DNA of 64,000 bases. It comes from Diphasiastrum complanatum. Its lineage: Eukaryota > Streptophyta > Lycopodiopsida > Lycopodiales > Lycopodiaceae. Made by a program: the position numbers and the translations under genes. Below the pieces are notes generated by a model that had not been told where the DNA came from, did no database searches, and was given only the letters and a program-made list of their open reading frames with translations. The stretch spans positions 9,683,456 through 9,747,455 of the forward strand of contig CM055102.1 of NCBI GenBank assembly GCA_029204225.1. The letters run 5' to 3'. Positions within the stretch are counted from its first letter, which is position 1. Every line of letters begins with the position of its first letter. Shown piece by piece: positions 47,218 to 58,744 of this stretch.

Positions 47218-48265
47218 TAGCATAGCTTTTGCCAATAGAACTTTGATCCATCATAAGAATGATCTTCTTCCTAAGAATAGATCTCCTTTCAATGATCATG
47301 TAATGTTCAAAATAGAAACAACCATAATTGATATAGAGAATAGTGTCCACTTGGGATGCTTCACTATTTCTTACATTAATTTTGCATGTAAAAATGTGAC
47401 TAGAACATGAAGAATCAAATAGAATGTAAATGAAATGATTCCACCATGCTTCCAACTCTGAACTCTCTGGAAAAATACAGCAAACAAACAATAAATGTGA
47501 GTGATTCCTCCTCCTTTGTCCTTTGTTGCCTTGTATCCACCATGACACTCCATGAATGAGCCTCCATCTTCATCTTGCCACAAGAAACCATCAAACCTTG
47601 GAAATCCATGAGTAGGTGAGTACATAAATGATGCAAATCCAGCACCACATGACTCCATAAACCAAGTAGTTTGCACTAGTCCATCTTCAAGATCTACTTG
47701 ACACAAGAAAATGACCATGAATTCACCAAAAATTGACAATCTCCAAGTATTGGCACCAAGTAGCTCAACACTTGAGAACTTAGCCATGGATGAGTGACAT
47801 GATGAACCTCCAATAGCTTCATTTACATCAGCAAAATCAGCCAAGAATGCTAGTACAAATCCAACATCAAAACAATGCTCACCAATGTAGCTAGTTTTAT
47901 CATATCTTGACAATTTGCACACATCCACATGAAATTGCTCAAACATGAGATAGAACAAGTAAAGTAAACTTGAACAACACTTCCTTGCTGCTCCTTTGAC
48001 CTTACTTGAGTCTTCAATATGCTGCAAAAACAGATCCATAACACCCTTGCCAATTACCCCTCCTTTGATGCTCTTGACTAGCTCCAAATTGCCAACTTTC
48101 CTTTTGACTAGTTGAAGCGCTTTGAGATCAACCTCTTGATCTTCAACTTGACCATCAAAGTCATTGAACAAACTTTGTTTTTTAGATCCATTACTTGATT
48201 TTACAGCAAGATAACATCCATCCACTTTCATAGATCCATGTACACAAGAAGATCTTCCAAAAGAT
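47218..48265 (-). CDS. Unrecognised 297-codon extension replacing copia RT
   Basis: The pol frame runs from integrase through EEEWIQAMDLEYRSLMKSET, the normal RT start, and then at about 48264 switches to sequence with none of the RT motifs. It stays open for 297 more codons to 47371; a second frame is open from 47548 to 47201. The residues are rich in Phe, Leu, Cys and Gly (for example FDVGFVLAFLADFADVNEAIGG and GFPRFDGFLWQDEDGG) and have no signature that I know. After it, RNase H resumes in register of order though not of frame. This could be captured host sequence or part of another element. I do not assign a function. Confidence 0.5.
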
Positions 48266-49743
48266 GTTTCACTCTTCATAAGAGATCGATACTCAAGATC
48301 CATTGCTTGGATCCACTCCTCTTCTTTCCTTGCTTGATCTACACTTGTAGGATCATCCAAAGAGGTTAGGAAAGCAACATAATTTCCAGAAACTACTTGC
48401 TTACCCTTTTGATCATATGTGAGCCTTGAAGGTACTTGTCTTTCTCTTGATGTTCTCCTTGGCTTTTGACTTGATGAAGGTCCATCATCACCACCATCCA
48501 AAGTAGGATCCTTCTCATCAACATCAAGAATGTTAGATCCATCTACTTTACCATCAATCATGCTTGAAGACACCTTTGGAATGTTTCCCTCATCAAAAAT
48601 GACATCTCTACCAACAATCACTTTGTTAGTAGAAGGAATGTAAACCTTGTAGGCTTTACTCACCTCACTATATCCAACAAAAATACCTCTTCTTGAAGAT
48701 GGATCCTCCTTGGTCCTATCATCAAGAGTAATGTTGACATAGCATGTGCATCCAAAGGTTCTTAGAAAGTTGACACTCGGCCTCCTCTTGAATAGCATCT
48801 CAAAAGGTGTCCTTCCATCCAAAATAGCACTCGGCCACCTATTGCACAAGAAATTGGCACACAACAAAGCTTGATTCCAAAATGGTTTGTCAAGATTAGC
48901 ACTTAACCTCATAGCTTTAGCACTTTCACATAAAGTCCTATTCTTCCTTTCAGCCACTCCATTTTGTTGTGGAGTCCTTGATGTTGTATACTCCCTCTTG
49001 ATCCCATGCTCATCACAAAAGGCCTTGAACTTGTTAGATATGTACTCACCACCATTGTCACCTCTCAAGCACTTGATCTTTGTGGAGAATTGGTTCTCCC
49101 TTGCATTCTTGAACTTGACAAAGACATCATATACTTCATCCTTGCTCTTTAGTAGATAGATCCAACAAAATCTACTAAAATCATCAATGAATGTTACATA
49201 CATCTTAGCTCCACTATTGCTAATTGTAGTGAATCCATGAATATCCGAATGTACAAGTTGAAAAGGCTTTGTAGATCTAGAAATAGATCTAGTATAAGGT
49301 AGTCTATGTGACTTAGACAAAGCACAAGACTCACAAACATGCTTGTCATTACTTAAGGAACTTGGAAGACCAATCACAACCTTCTTCCTTGCCATTACCT
49401 CCAATGACTTGAAGTTGAGGTGTCCCATCCTTTTGTGCCAAACCTCTTGAATAGAAATTTGCTCCCTTGCAACACATCCAACTTGGTTAGCAATAACACA
49501 AGCATCAAGTTTGAACAACTTCCCTTGCCTTTTACCTTTTCCAATCAAGACATCCTTCCTTTTGATCAAACAAGTATCTCCATCAAACTCCACCTTGAGG
49601 CCCTTATTTAGCATTTGACTCACACTAAGAAAATTCTTGGTAAATAGATGGAATAAACAAGACATCCTCCAAATGAACATTCCTATTTGTAGAGAGAGAA
49701 ATAGGAATTGTGCCAATCCCTTTGATTGCACACTCACCATCAT
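48266..49743 (-). pseudogene. Copia pre-integrase, integrase and RT start
   Basis: One uninterrupted frame contains WHKRMGHLN and CESCALSK (zinc-binding), VHSDIHG (first Asp), FIDDFSR, RGDNGGEY (second Asp) and VAERKNRT (catalytic Glu), with a complete integrase C-terminal part and linker. It ends in the first 15-20 residues of RT. The integrase itself is intact by motif; the frame is separated from gag-protease by a frameshift near 49650. Confidence 0.9.
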
Positions 49744-50748
49744 TGGCCGTAAAGATCACCCTCTTGTCATCTCCATATGCCAACAAAGAAGTGAAGTACT
49801 CTTTGTGAAAGGTCATGTGTGAACTTGCTCCACTATCAATCCACCAAGGATCTAGATCTCCATCATTAGCAAGCATACATGAAGACATCACAAAAGCATC
49901 ATCATTTGCATCTTGCACATCCAAACCATCCTCATCAAGAGTAAGATCATCTTGCTTGTCTCCTTGATCTCTCTTCTTCTTGTAGCACTCACTTGCAAAG
50001 TGTCCTTTGATGCCACAATAGAAGCACTTGAGCTTTGATCTATCCTTCTTTTTGCCACTTGAAGAAGCATCCACTTGATCTTGCCCTTTAGACCACTTTC
50101 TTTTGGTTTTGCCCTTGAATTTGCCCTTTGTGAACATAGCATCCTCTTGAAGTGTCGATGTAGATCCACCTCTTGCTTGAAGCCTATATTCCTCATTGAT
50201 CAAGATCTCTTGAAGATCCTCAAACTTGGCAAAGTCTTTTGAATAGCAATACTTTGAACAATGTTAGCATGAGCATCCAACAAGCCATTAAGAATCACTT
50301 GAATAAGTTCTCCTTCCTTAATGCTTTCATCTATGCAAGCTAACTCATCATTCAATGCTTTCATTCTCAAAACAAAAGTACTTGGACTTTCTTCATTCTT
50401 TTGCAAACAAGAAAAGATTTGCCTTCTTAGAGTCAACACTCTAGAAGTAGACTTGGATTCATAAAGCTTCTTCAATGAGTTCCAAGCTTCCAAAGATGAT
50501 GTGCACCTACCAAATTCCTTGAGAAGTTCATTGGTAACATTCATCTTTATCATGTGTAGAGCCTTCTTGGCCCTCTTGTCATACCTCAATTGATCTTGTT
50601 GTGTTGTTGGTCTCTCCTCCAAACCTACAACAATATCCAAAACATCATTCATCTCAAGAAGTGACTCCACCCTCACTTTCCATAATGAATAGTTACTTGA
50701 GGTAAGCCTATCATTGGCTTCCAACATGACTCCAATTGAGGTTGCCAT
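49625..50748 (-). pseudogene. Copia gag and protease
   Basis: The Gag begins at ATG 50748 (MATSIGVMLEANDRLTSSNYSLWKV). It breaks by frameshift near 50235 and continues to 49625. A CX2CX4HX4C zinc knuckle CFYCGIKGHFASEC lies at about 49990-50030 and the protease site WWIDSGASSHMT at about 49820-49850. Confidence 0.9.
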
Positions 50749-50862
50749 GTAGCAATGACCTGATCTTCTCTTTGAACTTGTTTCAATGCACAAAGCACTC
50801 CTTTGAACAACAACAATTGCTTTCAAAAGAAATCACCAATATTTGAAACTATCTCACAAATT

Positions 50863-51141
50863 CTCTTGTAGGTCCAAACCCTATTTGGCCACTTGGCTTT
50901 CCCACCAAAATGCTAACCCTACCAATTTTGGGTCTAGATTCAATGTACCCAACTTATTCAAATTGAATCTACTCAAACTCGCATTCTATCTTTCCCACAC
51001 TTTCAAAAACTGTTTATTCAAATGAAATTTAGACTAATGAACTTTAAAAAGTCAACGTCTAAGTCTAAAACAAGTTTTGGCCTCAATATGCCAAATATGG
51101 AAATATTGCAAAATGTGATGAAACTAGTTGAATCTTTCACA
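50863..51141 (-). repeat. Truncated 5' LTR of the minus-strand copia element
   Basis: It is about 97% identical by eye to 46367-46634 and stops exactly where the TATA box stands in the other LTR. The rest of the LTR and the primer-binding site are deleted up to gag. Confidence 0.88.
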
Positions 51142-51441
51142 ATGCACACAGCCGTCACAAGCCATGCACTGCTCCACATGTCTCAATAGGAGTGTCTCAA
51201 TATTCTCAAGGTTATTAGTTACAAACTGGCCTTGACATGAAATTAAATCGAGGCGTAACTTATAATCTCGAATACCGGAGGACAAAGCATCACTACTCTC
51301 TAGGAGGTGATCGTGCGATTGTACATGAGCATTCCCATCTACATCTACATGCGTTGTCACCATATGCCTATTTTTTTGCCACTGGTCAGTCTCATCGATA
51401 GATGTTCCATTGTTGTCTTGGGAGTGTGCAAGGACTAGCAT
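51142..51441 (-). other. Open frame interrupted by the copia insertion
   Basis: A minus-strand frame of about 100 codons (from 51441) ending in CMACDGCVHC runs into the LTR end at 51141. It looks coding, but I do not recognise it, and there is no matching continuation that I can identify before 45979. Confidence 0.3.
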
Positions 51442-51553
51442 TCCCTATGTGTTTTCCTACAAGGGCTAAAATTTCACATACATTTTTCAACTACAATTGT
51501 GGGCCAGGATCATGGGTTGACCTCTACGCTCCATAAAAATCCTCAAAGGTACT

Positions 51554-53245
51554 TGTTGGAACTGCCATACACTGCTTTGATCAAAATTGACATTGTGGGT
51601 TGGACTTGGTTTTTCTTTTTTTGCTGCATATACACTTTTGTTTCAGTGGATTGTTGGTTGTGTGTGTTTTGTCTATCTTTTGGATAGTGGACGCTTGTGC
51701 ATTCACTCTTAGACTAGATCTAATGTTTAATGATTTGGATTTCTATTTTTGACATGGTATCAGAGCTTGAGTTCAACCAAACATAGAAAGTTTGCATTTG
51801 TGATCTTTTTTTGCGGGTGAGTTGAATCTAGCATCATTATTGTGATGTGGATGATCAATTTCTCTACTAACATTTTGATCATGGTTTGACATCTTGAAGA
51901 TCGTGAGCTTTTGAAGGTAAGAGACTGAGGCTAATCATTATTCACAAGATTAATCATAAATAGCCTTCATTTGTTGAGAGCTTATGCATAAACAAAACTC
52001 ATTGTTTTTATTCTAGTTTATTGTTGAAATCTCCTTTGTGGATGAGCATAGCCCTTGCGAATGAACATTCTCCATAAGTGGATGAGCAATCTCCTTGGGG
52101 TTGAGCATGTGGACGAATAATCTCCTTTTTGGCTTGAGCATAGCTCCCCTTATTATAGCTTGAGCATAGATCCCCTTATGGATGCTCCCCTTCATGGATG
52201 ACAAGATTGTCAATGTTTTGCATATAACCTTTTGCTGATTCAATAAGATCGAATGCACTGAATCTTTAAATTTTCATTGGAGCTCTTGTTGGAAATGTTT
52301 AACCTTAAGAAAGAGTCTTTTCAATGCCTTTTGAGATCTTGGTTTTAATCTATTGAGAAAAGATCATGTGTTGATCAAGTTTCAACAAAAACTAATTGCT
52401 AGTCAACTAGTTCCATTGAGAGATAGTATTGGAGGGTTCTAAATCTGTGTGATTTCATTTACTTTCATTTTTTGAGATTCAAGTGAGTTTTGAGTGCATT
52501 ATAATAGGTCCAAGATCATAGAGCAATCATATTTCATCATGGTTACTCGTGGATGAAAATCATACTGGAAGCAAGTGATAGGCTTAGCTCCACAAATTAC
52601 TCAGTCTGGAAGGTAAGGATGAAGTCCTTGCTGAAAATAAATAATCTTATAAATATTGTTTCAAGTTTGGAGGAAAGACCACAACAAGCACAAGATCAAG
52701 TAAGGTTTTACAAGAGAGCCAGAAAAGCTCTTCATGTCACCAATGAATTTTTAAAATATGTTGGTGTAGGGAAAATGATCGATAAAAGACATGATGTTGA
52801 ATTGTTGGTGATGTTTGCTTAATAAAGAAGAAGAAAATCTTGATTGCCAAGGCCATGAGACAAGGTAAACTCTACAAACTTGATGCTTGTGATATTGCTA
52901 ACCAAGAGAGCTCTTTTTTGACAAAGGAGCAAATGACAACACATGAGAAATGGCACAAGAGATTGGTCATCCCAATTTCAAGGTAATGGAAGAAATGACA
53001 AAATTAAATTGTGGTTGGTCTTCCTAAATCTCTTTCTAGCATCAATACAATTTTTGGTTATGTGCATCATCAAAGTCCCGTAGACTTGCATATGCAAGAT
53101 CTAGCTCAACATCTAGCATGTCTCTTCACCTCATACATTCGTATCTATATTTTGCTTGCACAATTAATAATGAAGGTGCAAATATGTTTGTTATTTTCAT
53201 TGATGACTTTAGTAGATATGCTTGCATTTATCTTCTAAAGAGTAA
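51554..53245 (+). mobile_element. Truncated Ty1/copia retrotransposon
   Basis: A short LTR candidate (51554-51754, TGTTGGAACT to TTTTTGACA) is followed by a primer-binding site TGGTATCAGAGC (51755-51766). A decayed gag comes next (52553-52822: DRLSSTNYSVWKVRMKSLL), then pre-integrase (about 52855-52990) and the start of integrase (about 53170-53240, FIDDFSRYACIYLLKSKD). Everything after is lost. The gag is related to that of the element at 45984-51141. Confidence 0.75.
51755..51766 (+). promoter_or_regulatory. Primer-binding site (tRNA-iMet)
   Basis: TGGTATCAGAGC directly after an LTR end reading TTTTTGACA. Confidence 0.88.
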
Positions 53246-54441
53246 AGATCTCCCGTAAGTCCTAGTTTATCTTACATATACTGAGCTTTTGGTAAAAACT
53301 CAAATCTATCAATATTTGAAGGCTTTGTAAAAAATTAATATCATACCAATTTCTTTGGATAAAAGTTTTTTTTCTAATGAAATAGCACTTAATCTCTATG
53401 TCTTTAGTGTGTGCATGTGATACATGATTTTTTGCTAATTGTATAGTGCTCTGGCTATTACCTTTATTTGTGGTGGGCTTAATCTGCAAGATGCCAATGT
53501 CTTCTAACTTCCTTCGTAGCCATATTGCCTCTTGTGTTACCAAATATAGTACTTTCTATTCCACTTCCGTAGTGGATAGAACAATCATTTTTTGTTACTT
53601 GACAAGAAGATGACACCACTGCTAATATGAAAGAGCTAACCCTTAGTAGACCTCCTGTCATCTATGTTTTTTTCCCAATCCACATCTACAAAACCTTGTA
53701 TTATCAAAAAACCATGTTGTCTTGACTAACTCACTAGGCTAACACCATAATTATTGTCAAGTCGTGTAATAGTGAAATAAATCAAGCATCCAACTAGCCA
53801 AAAAAACAATGTTGCATCCACTAGTTTGTCAATCTACAGCAAAATGGACCAAGAATAGATCTGAATCAAGTGTGATTGGATGTTAGATTAGATCAACCTA
53901 TCAATCTACACAAGATTAGATAGCATTCAGATCAAATCTAGATGAAGAAATCTAACAAGAACAATCATTTATGACCAAAACTTGAGCTTGCTGGTTTCAC
54001 ACATGTGAAAACTTGTCAGAGTACGGACAGTAGGCTGAGTATGAAGTATACTAAGCTAAGAACCCAATCAATGCATAAAATAGCAAGACAAATGGAGAGA
54101 TTACTCAAAAAATGCACCAAAACGAAGATTTAGCTTTCATGTCAATTATGGCCAAATGAGCCACTACATATACACAAGAGCTTATGCTTACTCAGCTGAT
54201 TTGGCACGTGTGAGAGTGCCTACTCATCAAAGGGTCCACCAATAATCATCAATATGGTCAAAATCCTTTGTTTTCCACCCAAATCTTTGTGTCAAAATTC
54301 GTCGGCTTCACTGAGGCTAGATCTATGCAAGATCAGTCCTCCAGCAGCTCCGCAAATTCTATCTCAGAGATTTACTTGTTTTCTGCCAGAAAATCACTTT
54401 TTTCACTATTATCCTTATCTGTCAGTGAAACTTCCGTATCA

Positions 54442-54960
54442 GAATTCGCCAACCATACCACAAAATCGTCCACAGTTTGAACGATTTCTATACATCCTCT
54501 ACGAATTTTGTCATTTACAAAAAATCCAAAACAAATTAAAAAATTCATATTATCTCTGTGAAAACTCCTTACCAGAATTCGCCGACCATACCACGAAATC
54601 GTCCACAATGTGCACGATTTCTAGCAAATTTTTTAAAAAAAAAATTAAAAAAAAAATCTCAATATTAATATTCGCCGACCATACCACGAAATCGCCCATA
54701 GTTTGAACGATTTCTATACATCCTGTGCGAATTCTGTCCTTTACAAAAAAAATCAAAAAAAATCTCCTTATCAGAATTCGCCGACCATACCATGAAATCG
54801 TCCGCAATGTGCACGATTTCTGGCGAATTCAAAAAAAAAAATTAAAATTTAAAAAAAATAAAAAATCTCAGTGTCGGAATTTGTCGACCATACCACGAAA
54901 TCGCCCACAGTCTAAACGATTTCTATACATCCTCTACGAATTCTGTCCTTTACAAGATAT
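54442..54960. repeat. Higher-order tandem repeat, five monomers in an A-B-A-B-A order
   Basis: Five units start with a GAATTCGCCGACCATACCAC-like core at about 54442, 54574, 54671, 54773 and 54877 (spacing about 132, 97, 102, 104). Types alternate. A ends '...TTTGAACGATTTCTATACATCC...CCTTTACAA' and B ends '...GTGCACGATTTCTGGCGAATTC'. A-rich spacers follow each unit. Confidence 0.85.
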
Positions 54961-55229
54961 TAAAAAAAATTAAAAAAATCTATATTTTGTTAGTGAAAAT
55001 TCTCTGTTAAGAATTCGCGAGTATTGTATTCTGATTCAACAGCTTGTTTGCGAGTTCTACGCTTGTTTGCGAATTTTGTTACTCTAGGAAAGTATAGATT
55101 CTTGTCCAAATTCATTATCTTGCAAGTAAACCACCTTTTTGACCTTTTGTGGCCAAGTACAATGCTGTACTTATCATTTGTATTGTTATTCTGTTCCTCA
55201 TTCTGCATCATTTCAAGAGATTGTGCTGA

Positions 55230-56055
55230 ATCTTTTAATCCTGCACCTCCATGCCTAGAACGTAGAATCCCACGCATTGCTACACCAAAGTACAATGGAG
55301 AATCTGTCCCAGTTAGATTTCTTCAAAACTTTGATAATGCATGTCACTTCTATGGAGACACCTCTGAAACTGAAAAGCTCAAACTATTTCCTATGGTGCT
55401 CAATGGAACAGCCAAAGAGTGGTATCTTAACCTAGAAGTTCCTGATCTTATTTCTTGGAATACCCTCAAAGATGCTCTTATCAAGTGTTTCAAACCTTCT
55501 AAATTGACTCAAAGCCCATTCATCCAAATCACACACATCAAAATGTGTCGCGAAGAGTTTGGAAGAAGCTACATTGAACATTTTAAACGTCTCAAGGTAG
55601 AATGTGTTGATGAGAATATCACTGAACAAATGGCCATCAAGTTGTTCATGGTTGGACTCCCTAAAAGTATCCGTTGAGAACTGAAACCAGTTGATCTTTA
55701 CGATCAACTTAAGGATGTAATGACTGATGCCATTTGCGAAGAAGACGAAGGGTCCGATGAGAACTTTGATTATCGTGACAAGAAATCCAAACTCCCCGAA
55801 CGTCTTCACAACCAGAAGACAGCCCAATCTTCAGAACTTCTACATGAAATGGAAACTTGGCAGCAAGCTCAACAAACTCACATGGACAAACTAACTGCTG
55901 ATTTCCAGAACGCTATGAAAAATATTGTTGATAGATATTTTTCAGCAAGAGAACATGTCTGGTGTCCTATCTGTTCGCAAAATCACACTACTAATGAGTG
56001 TCCCCAACTGAAAACCCATCTCCCATTAGCACCCAGACCTATGTATCAGCATTAA
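55230..56055 (+). pseudogene. Retrotransposon gag with zinc knuckle
   Basis: Frame one has a Retrotrans_gag pattern: 'PVRFLQNFDNACHFYGD', 'KLKLFPMVLNGTAKEWYLNL', 'TLKDALIKCFKPSK' (about 55310-55500). A stop at 55675-55677 and a frame change are followed by a coiled-coil-like Glu/Gln stretch. A CX2CX4HX4C knuckle CPICSQNHTTNEC lies at about 55966-56004. It is of the Ty3/gypsy type, with no protease after it. Confidence 0.8.
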
Positions 56056-57366
56056 TGCCCCTTCACTCCACAACAACCCATGCCACCACTAGGAGTTTAT
56101 CAACCATGACCCGCTGCTGGACTCCCAAGAAACTACATACAGGTTGGAGAAAAGCAGTTAAGGGACTTCACAACAAATGTTCTATTTGGAAACCAATGGA
56201 GCACATTATCTGGCTGCCAATGTTATCCAACAAAAGATCCATCTTTCTAACAAGATGGAATATTCACAAAAACCACAATCACCTTCAATAAGCAGTTGGT
56301 TTTACGTAAGCAATACAAAATCCACGTTTTTCCAGCTATATATCCAGGCCAGCTACTTCAACAAGCTCAAAAGCTGCCATGACGAAGAAATACCGAATCC
56401 ATCAGTGAATGGAGTTATAGCTACACAACCCCAAGGACAAATGTCATTTTCAATGCCACACAATGATGACTCTTTAGAAAATTGTACATTCAGCACTGGT
56501 TGTGAACATGTCTAAAAGACACACAAGATCCCTATCATCCCTTGTCCACACCCATTCCTTCCCCCATGTTCCACCATATAATTAATCTTGAAGCTTCATC
56601 TGACTTTTTTCATCCATGCTTCAAGTCCTCATTCCCACCCGATTGATCATTTTGAACTTGCTCTAGTTCTCACTTGAAACACTTCATGGAGCAAACAAGT
56701 CTACAATATCTGCAACATACAAACGATGCCAATTCAGAACTCCCAACGAGCCAAGACAAGCATATTATCAAAAGGACCTTGGAGATTTTTTACAAAACAA
56801 CAAGTGGTGTTTTCGCAATTACAGAAATAAGCAAGTTCTTCACTTGTTGACTATTCAAAGGGCACTACTTTATGCAAAAAAAGAAAAGAAAAAGAGAAGG
56901 CGATCGTTCAAGCCTCTATTCCAAGCAGTCCTTCATGGAGCTCTCAACGGTACAATTAAGCTACAATGCGACAATCACAGTTATGCCAGCATTATGTTTT
57001 CAAGAGACAACTATGAGCAACAAACCTTGATCTATTCGTCCACCTCCACCACCCCCCATATCCGACTCACATCTTGCCACTTACCCTCACCTTCATCTCA
57101 TTACCGTTCATTCTCACCTTGTGTTGTTCAACAAACCAAGCTCTTGTACATCATCCATTGAATCATCAGCATGAGCATTTGGAAATACAAACCATCAAAG
57201 AGCCAAATCTCTGGAGACGCTCATCCTTCTTCAAAGCTTCATCTCCTACATAGCAGCACAAAAAGTTCCATATCTACAAGCGGCACGGACTTTGACTCCT
57301 CCCACACCATAAGGAGCGAGGTTCTTTCTATTACCATTGGCGCCAATCAAATAAGGAGGGGGATAA

Positions 57367-57822
57367 TGTTAGCAAAAAAATAAAATTAAAGTAAAATAAA
57401 ACACCGTGGCATGTGTATTGTAAGTCCATTGTGAGTACTTGTTAATAAACTCCTACCATGGCATGTGTGTCCATGGGTAGAAACTTAATTAAATTCTAAA
57501 CTTCTAAGTTAGAAAACTTAACTTAGAGAACTTAAACTTAGAAACTTAAGCTTAGAAAATAGAAGATTCTAAGTTATCTTGAGTTCTAAGTCTTAGGCTT
57601 TCTAAGTTAGAAGTGGAGAAGTTTAGAAGTCTCAGAATTGCAAGTTTAAGAAGTTATCCGAGCACCAGTTGGGAAGCCTTGGTGCTCCCTTTTCGTTTAT
57701 GTTTTTATTTCATAGTTGTGAAGCTTTATAGAACTTAGAAGGTGGACGACCGATCTACCACTATACTACGCACGAACCCCTCATTAGACCTAGCCACCGT
57801 AGGAAGTAGAAATACTTCAACA
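57367..57822 (+). repeat. 3' LTR of the gag-only element (456 bp)
   Basis: It follows the purine tract AAATAAGGAGGGGGATAA. It is rich in TTAGAA/TTCTAA repeats (57495-57620). It ends CA at 57822, then TTTAT. Confidence 0.8.
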
Positions 57823-58399
57823 TTTATACACGTGGGAACAGGCTCCACACATGTCTAATGATGATATGTACTAGTCATAATGGTATTTACAAGATTTGAT
57901 CAAGTTATCTTTTGCCAATTTTAATATAGTTCACTCTCATCCACAACTTCAATTGGTGTAGAGACTAGTTTGCTTTCACTCACCTTCAAAAGCTTAAAAA
58001 TCTCATTTACATAATTCATTTGCATGAGTGCAATGCCATCATTATTAGCATTATTCCCTCCAATTTTTGAATGGGTTTCTTCCACTTTTTGAATCTTAGG
58101 GTAGAGATTGCCCAATAGGATTTGAGGCCAAGGCCCTAAAATCCACTTATGTAATGTGGTAGTTTCAAATATTGTACACATGTTCTCTTCATTTCAATAC
58201 AAGCAAGTTGGCCCTCTTATATAATGGATAAGGAATGTCCTTGCGCTTCATCTCTCCTCCTCTAACTCTAAAAAACATAAAAATGATCAATCCTTGGAAG
58301 GGACTTGATGCTAAGAATCAAGCCCATGGCCTTGAATATCCTGAATGACTAACTTTGTCGGCTCCACCAGCACAACATGCTCCTCCTACGAATATGATA

Positions 58400-58690
58400 A
58401 AACTAGAATCTTTGAGTGGTCATGACCAATGGAATTACAATACTGATCAAGATATTGGTCCTTCATAGCAATACGCTATCTATGTTGTTGTGCAACAACA
58501 ACAGTCTATACAGTACAGTGGGCTAGAGCACCACTTGGATGCTTTGGATGTAGAGAAAATCACTGAATTGCTGAATGTACGAATAAAGAAAAGTTTATCC
58601 CATTCTGTCGAGAATGCGGTTATGGACATTGTTATAAGGACTGTCCAACAAGACCAAAACCACCGCCAATAACTACTCCATTGAATATGC
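58400..58690 (+). pseudogene. Retroelement gag scrap with a CX2CX3HX4C knuckle
   Basis: Across frames the translation gives a CRECGYGHCYKDC-type zinc knuckle at about 58605-58645, which differs from the copia knuckle nearby. A Gln-rich stretch precedes it. It joins the copia sequence near 58745. The family is not named. Confidence 0.5.
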
Positions 58691-58744
58691 TCACAATTAA
58701 GTAGAGGCCATCAATTCAACCTACTAAACCAAGTGCTCCATTGA

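Larger units (their letters stand above)
45984..51141 (-). mobile_element. Ty1/copia element with ATGCA duplication; RT replaced by unknown sequence
   Basis: Direct ATGCA repeats flank the element (45979-45983 and 51142-51146). The 3' LTR (45984-46634) is full length and the 5' LTR (50863-51141) keeps only its first 279 bp. Going down the minus strand come gag (from ATG 50748), zinc knuckle, protease, integrase (to about 48270), an unrecognised insert (48265-47218), RNase H (47217-46640), the purine tract AAGAGGGAG (46635-46643) and the 3' LTR. The reverse transcriptase is absent. Frameshifts lie in gag near 50235 and after protease near 49650. The 5' LTR lacks its TATA box, R, U5 and primer-binding site. 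Confidence 0.92.
54250..57822 (+). mobile_element. Gag-only LTR element with satellite-like leader
   Basis: A tandem repeat block (54442-54960) is followed by a gag reading region (55230-56055), about 1.3 kb without pol domains, a purine tract (57349-57364) and an LTR (57367-57822, TGTTAGCAAA to TACTTCAACA). The 5' LTR is not found. A gag but no protease, RT or integrase fits the non-autonomous 'gag-only' class. Movement would need another element's enzymes. Confidence 0.65.
53250..58200 (-). mobile_element. Minus-strand copia remnant split by a gag-only element
   Basis: An RNase H-like piece (53262-53661: TKEVRRHWHLAD, AEY/QEAIWLRRKL, with gaps) and an RT piece (58181-57921: NYVNEIFKLLKVSESKLVSTPIEV) lie on the minus strand on either side of the sequence at 54250-57822. 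LTR-like blocks with CACATGTGAA palindromes (53990-54240 and 57823-57870) match the LTR family at 410-1230 and 4440-5216. The order is not that of one simple insertion, so some rearrangement has occurred. Confidence 0.6.
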
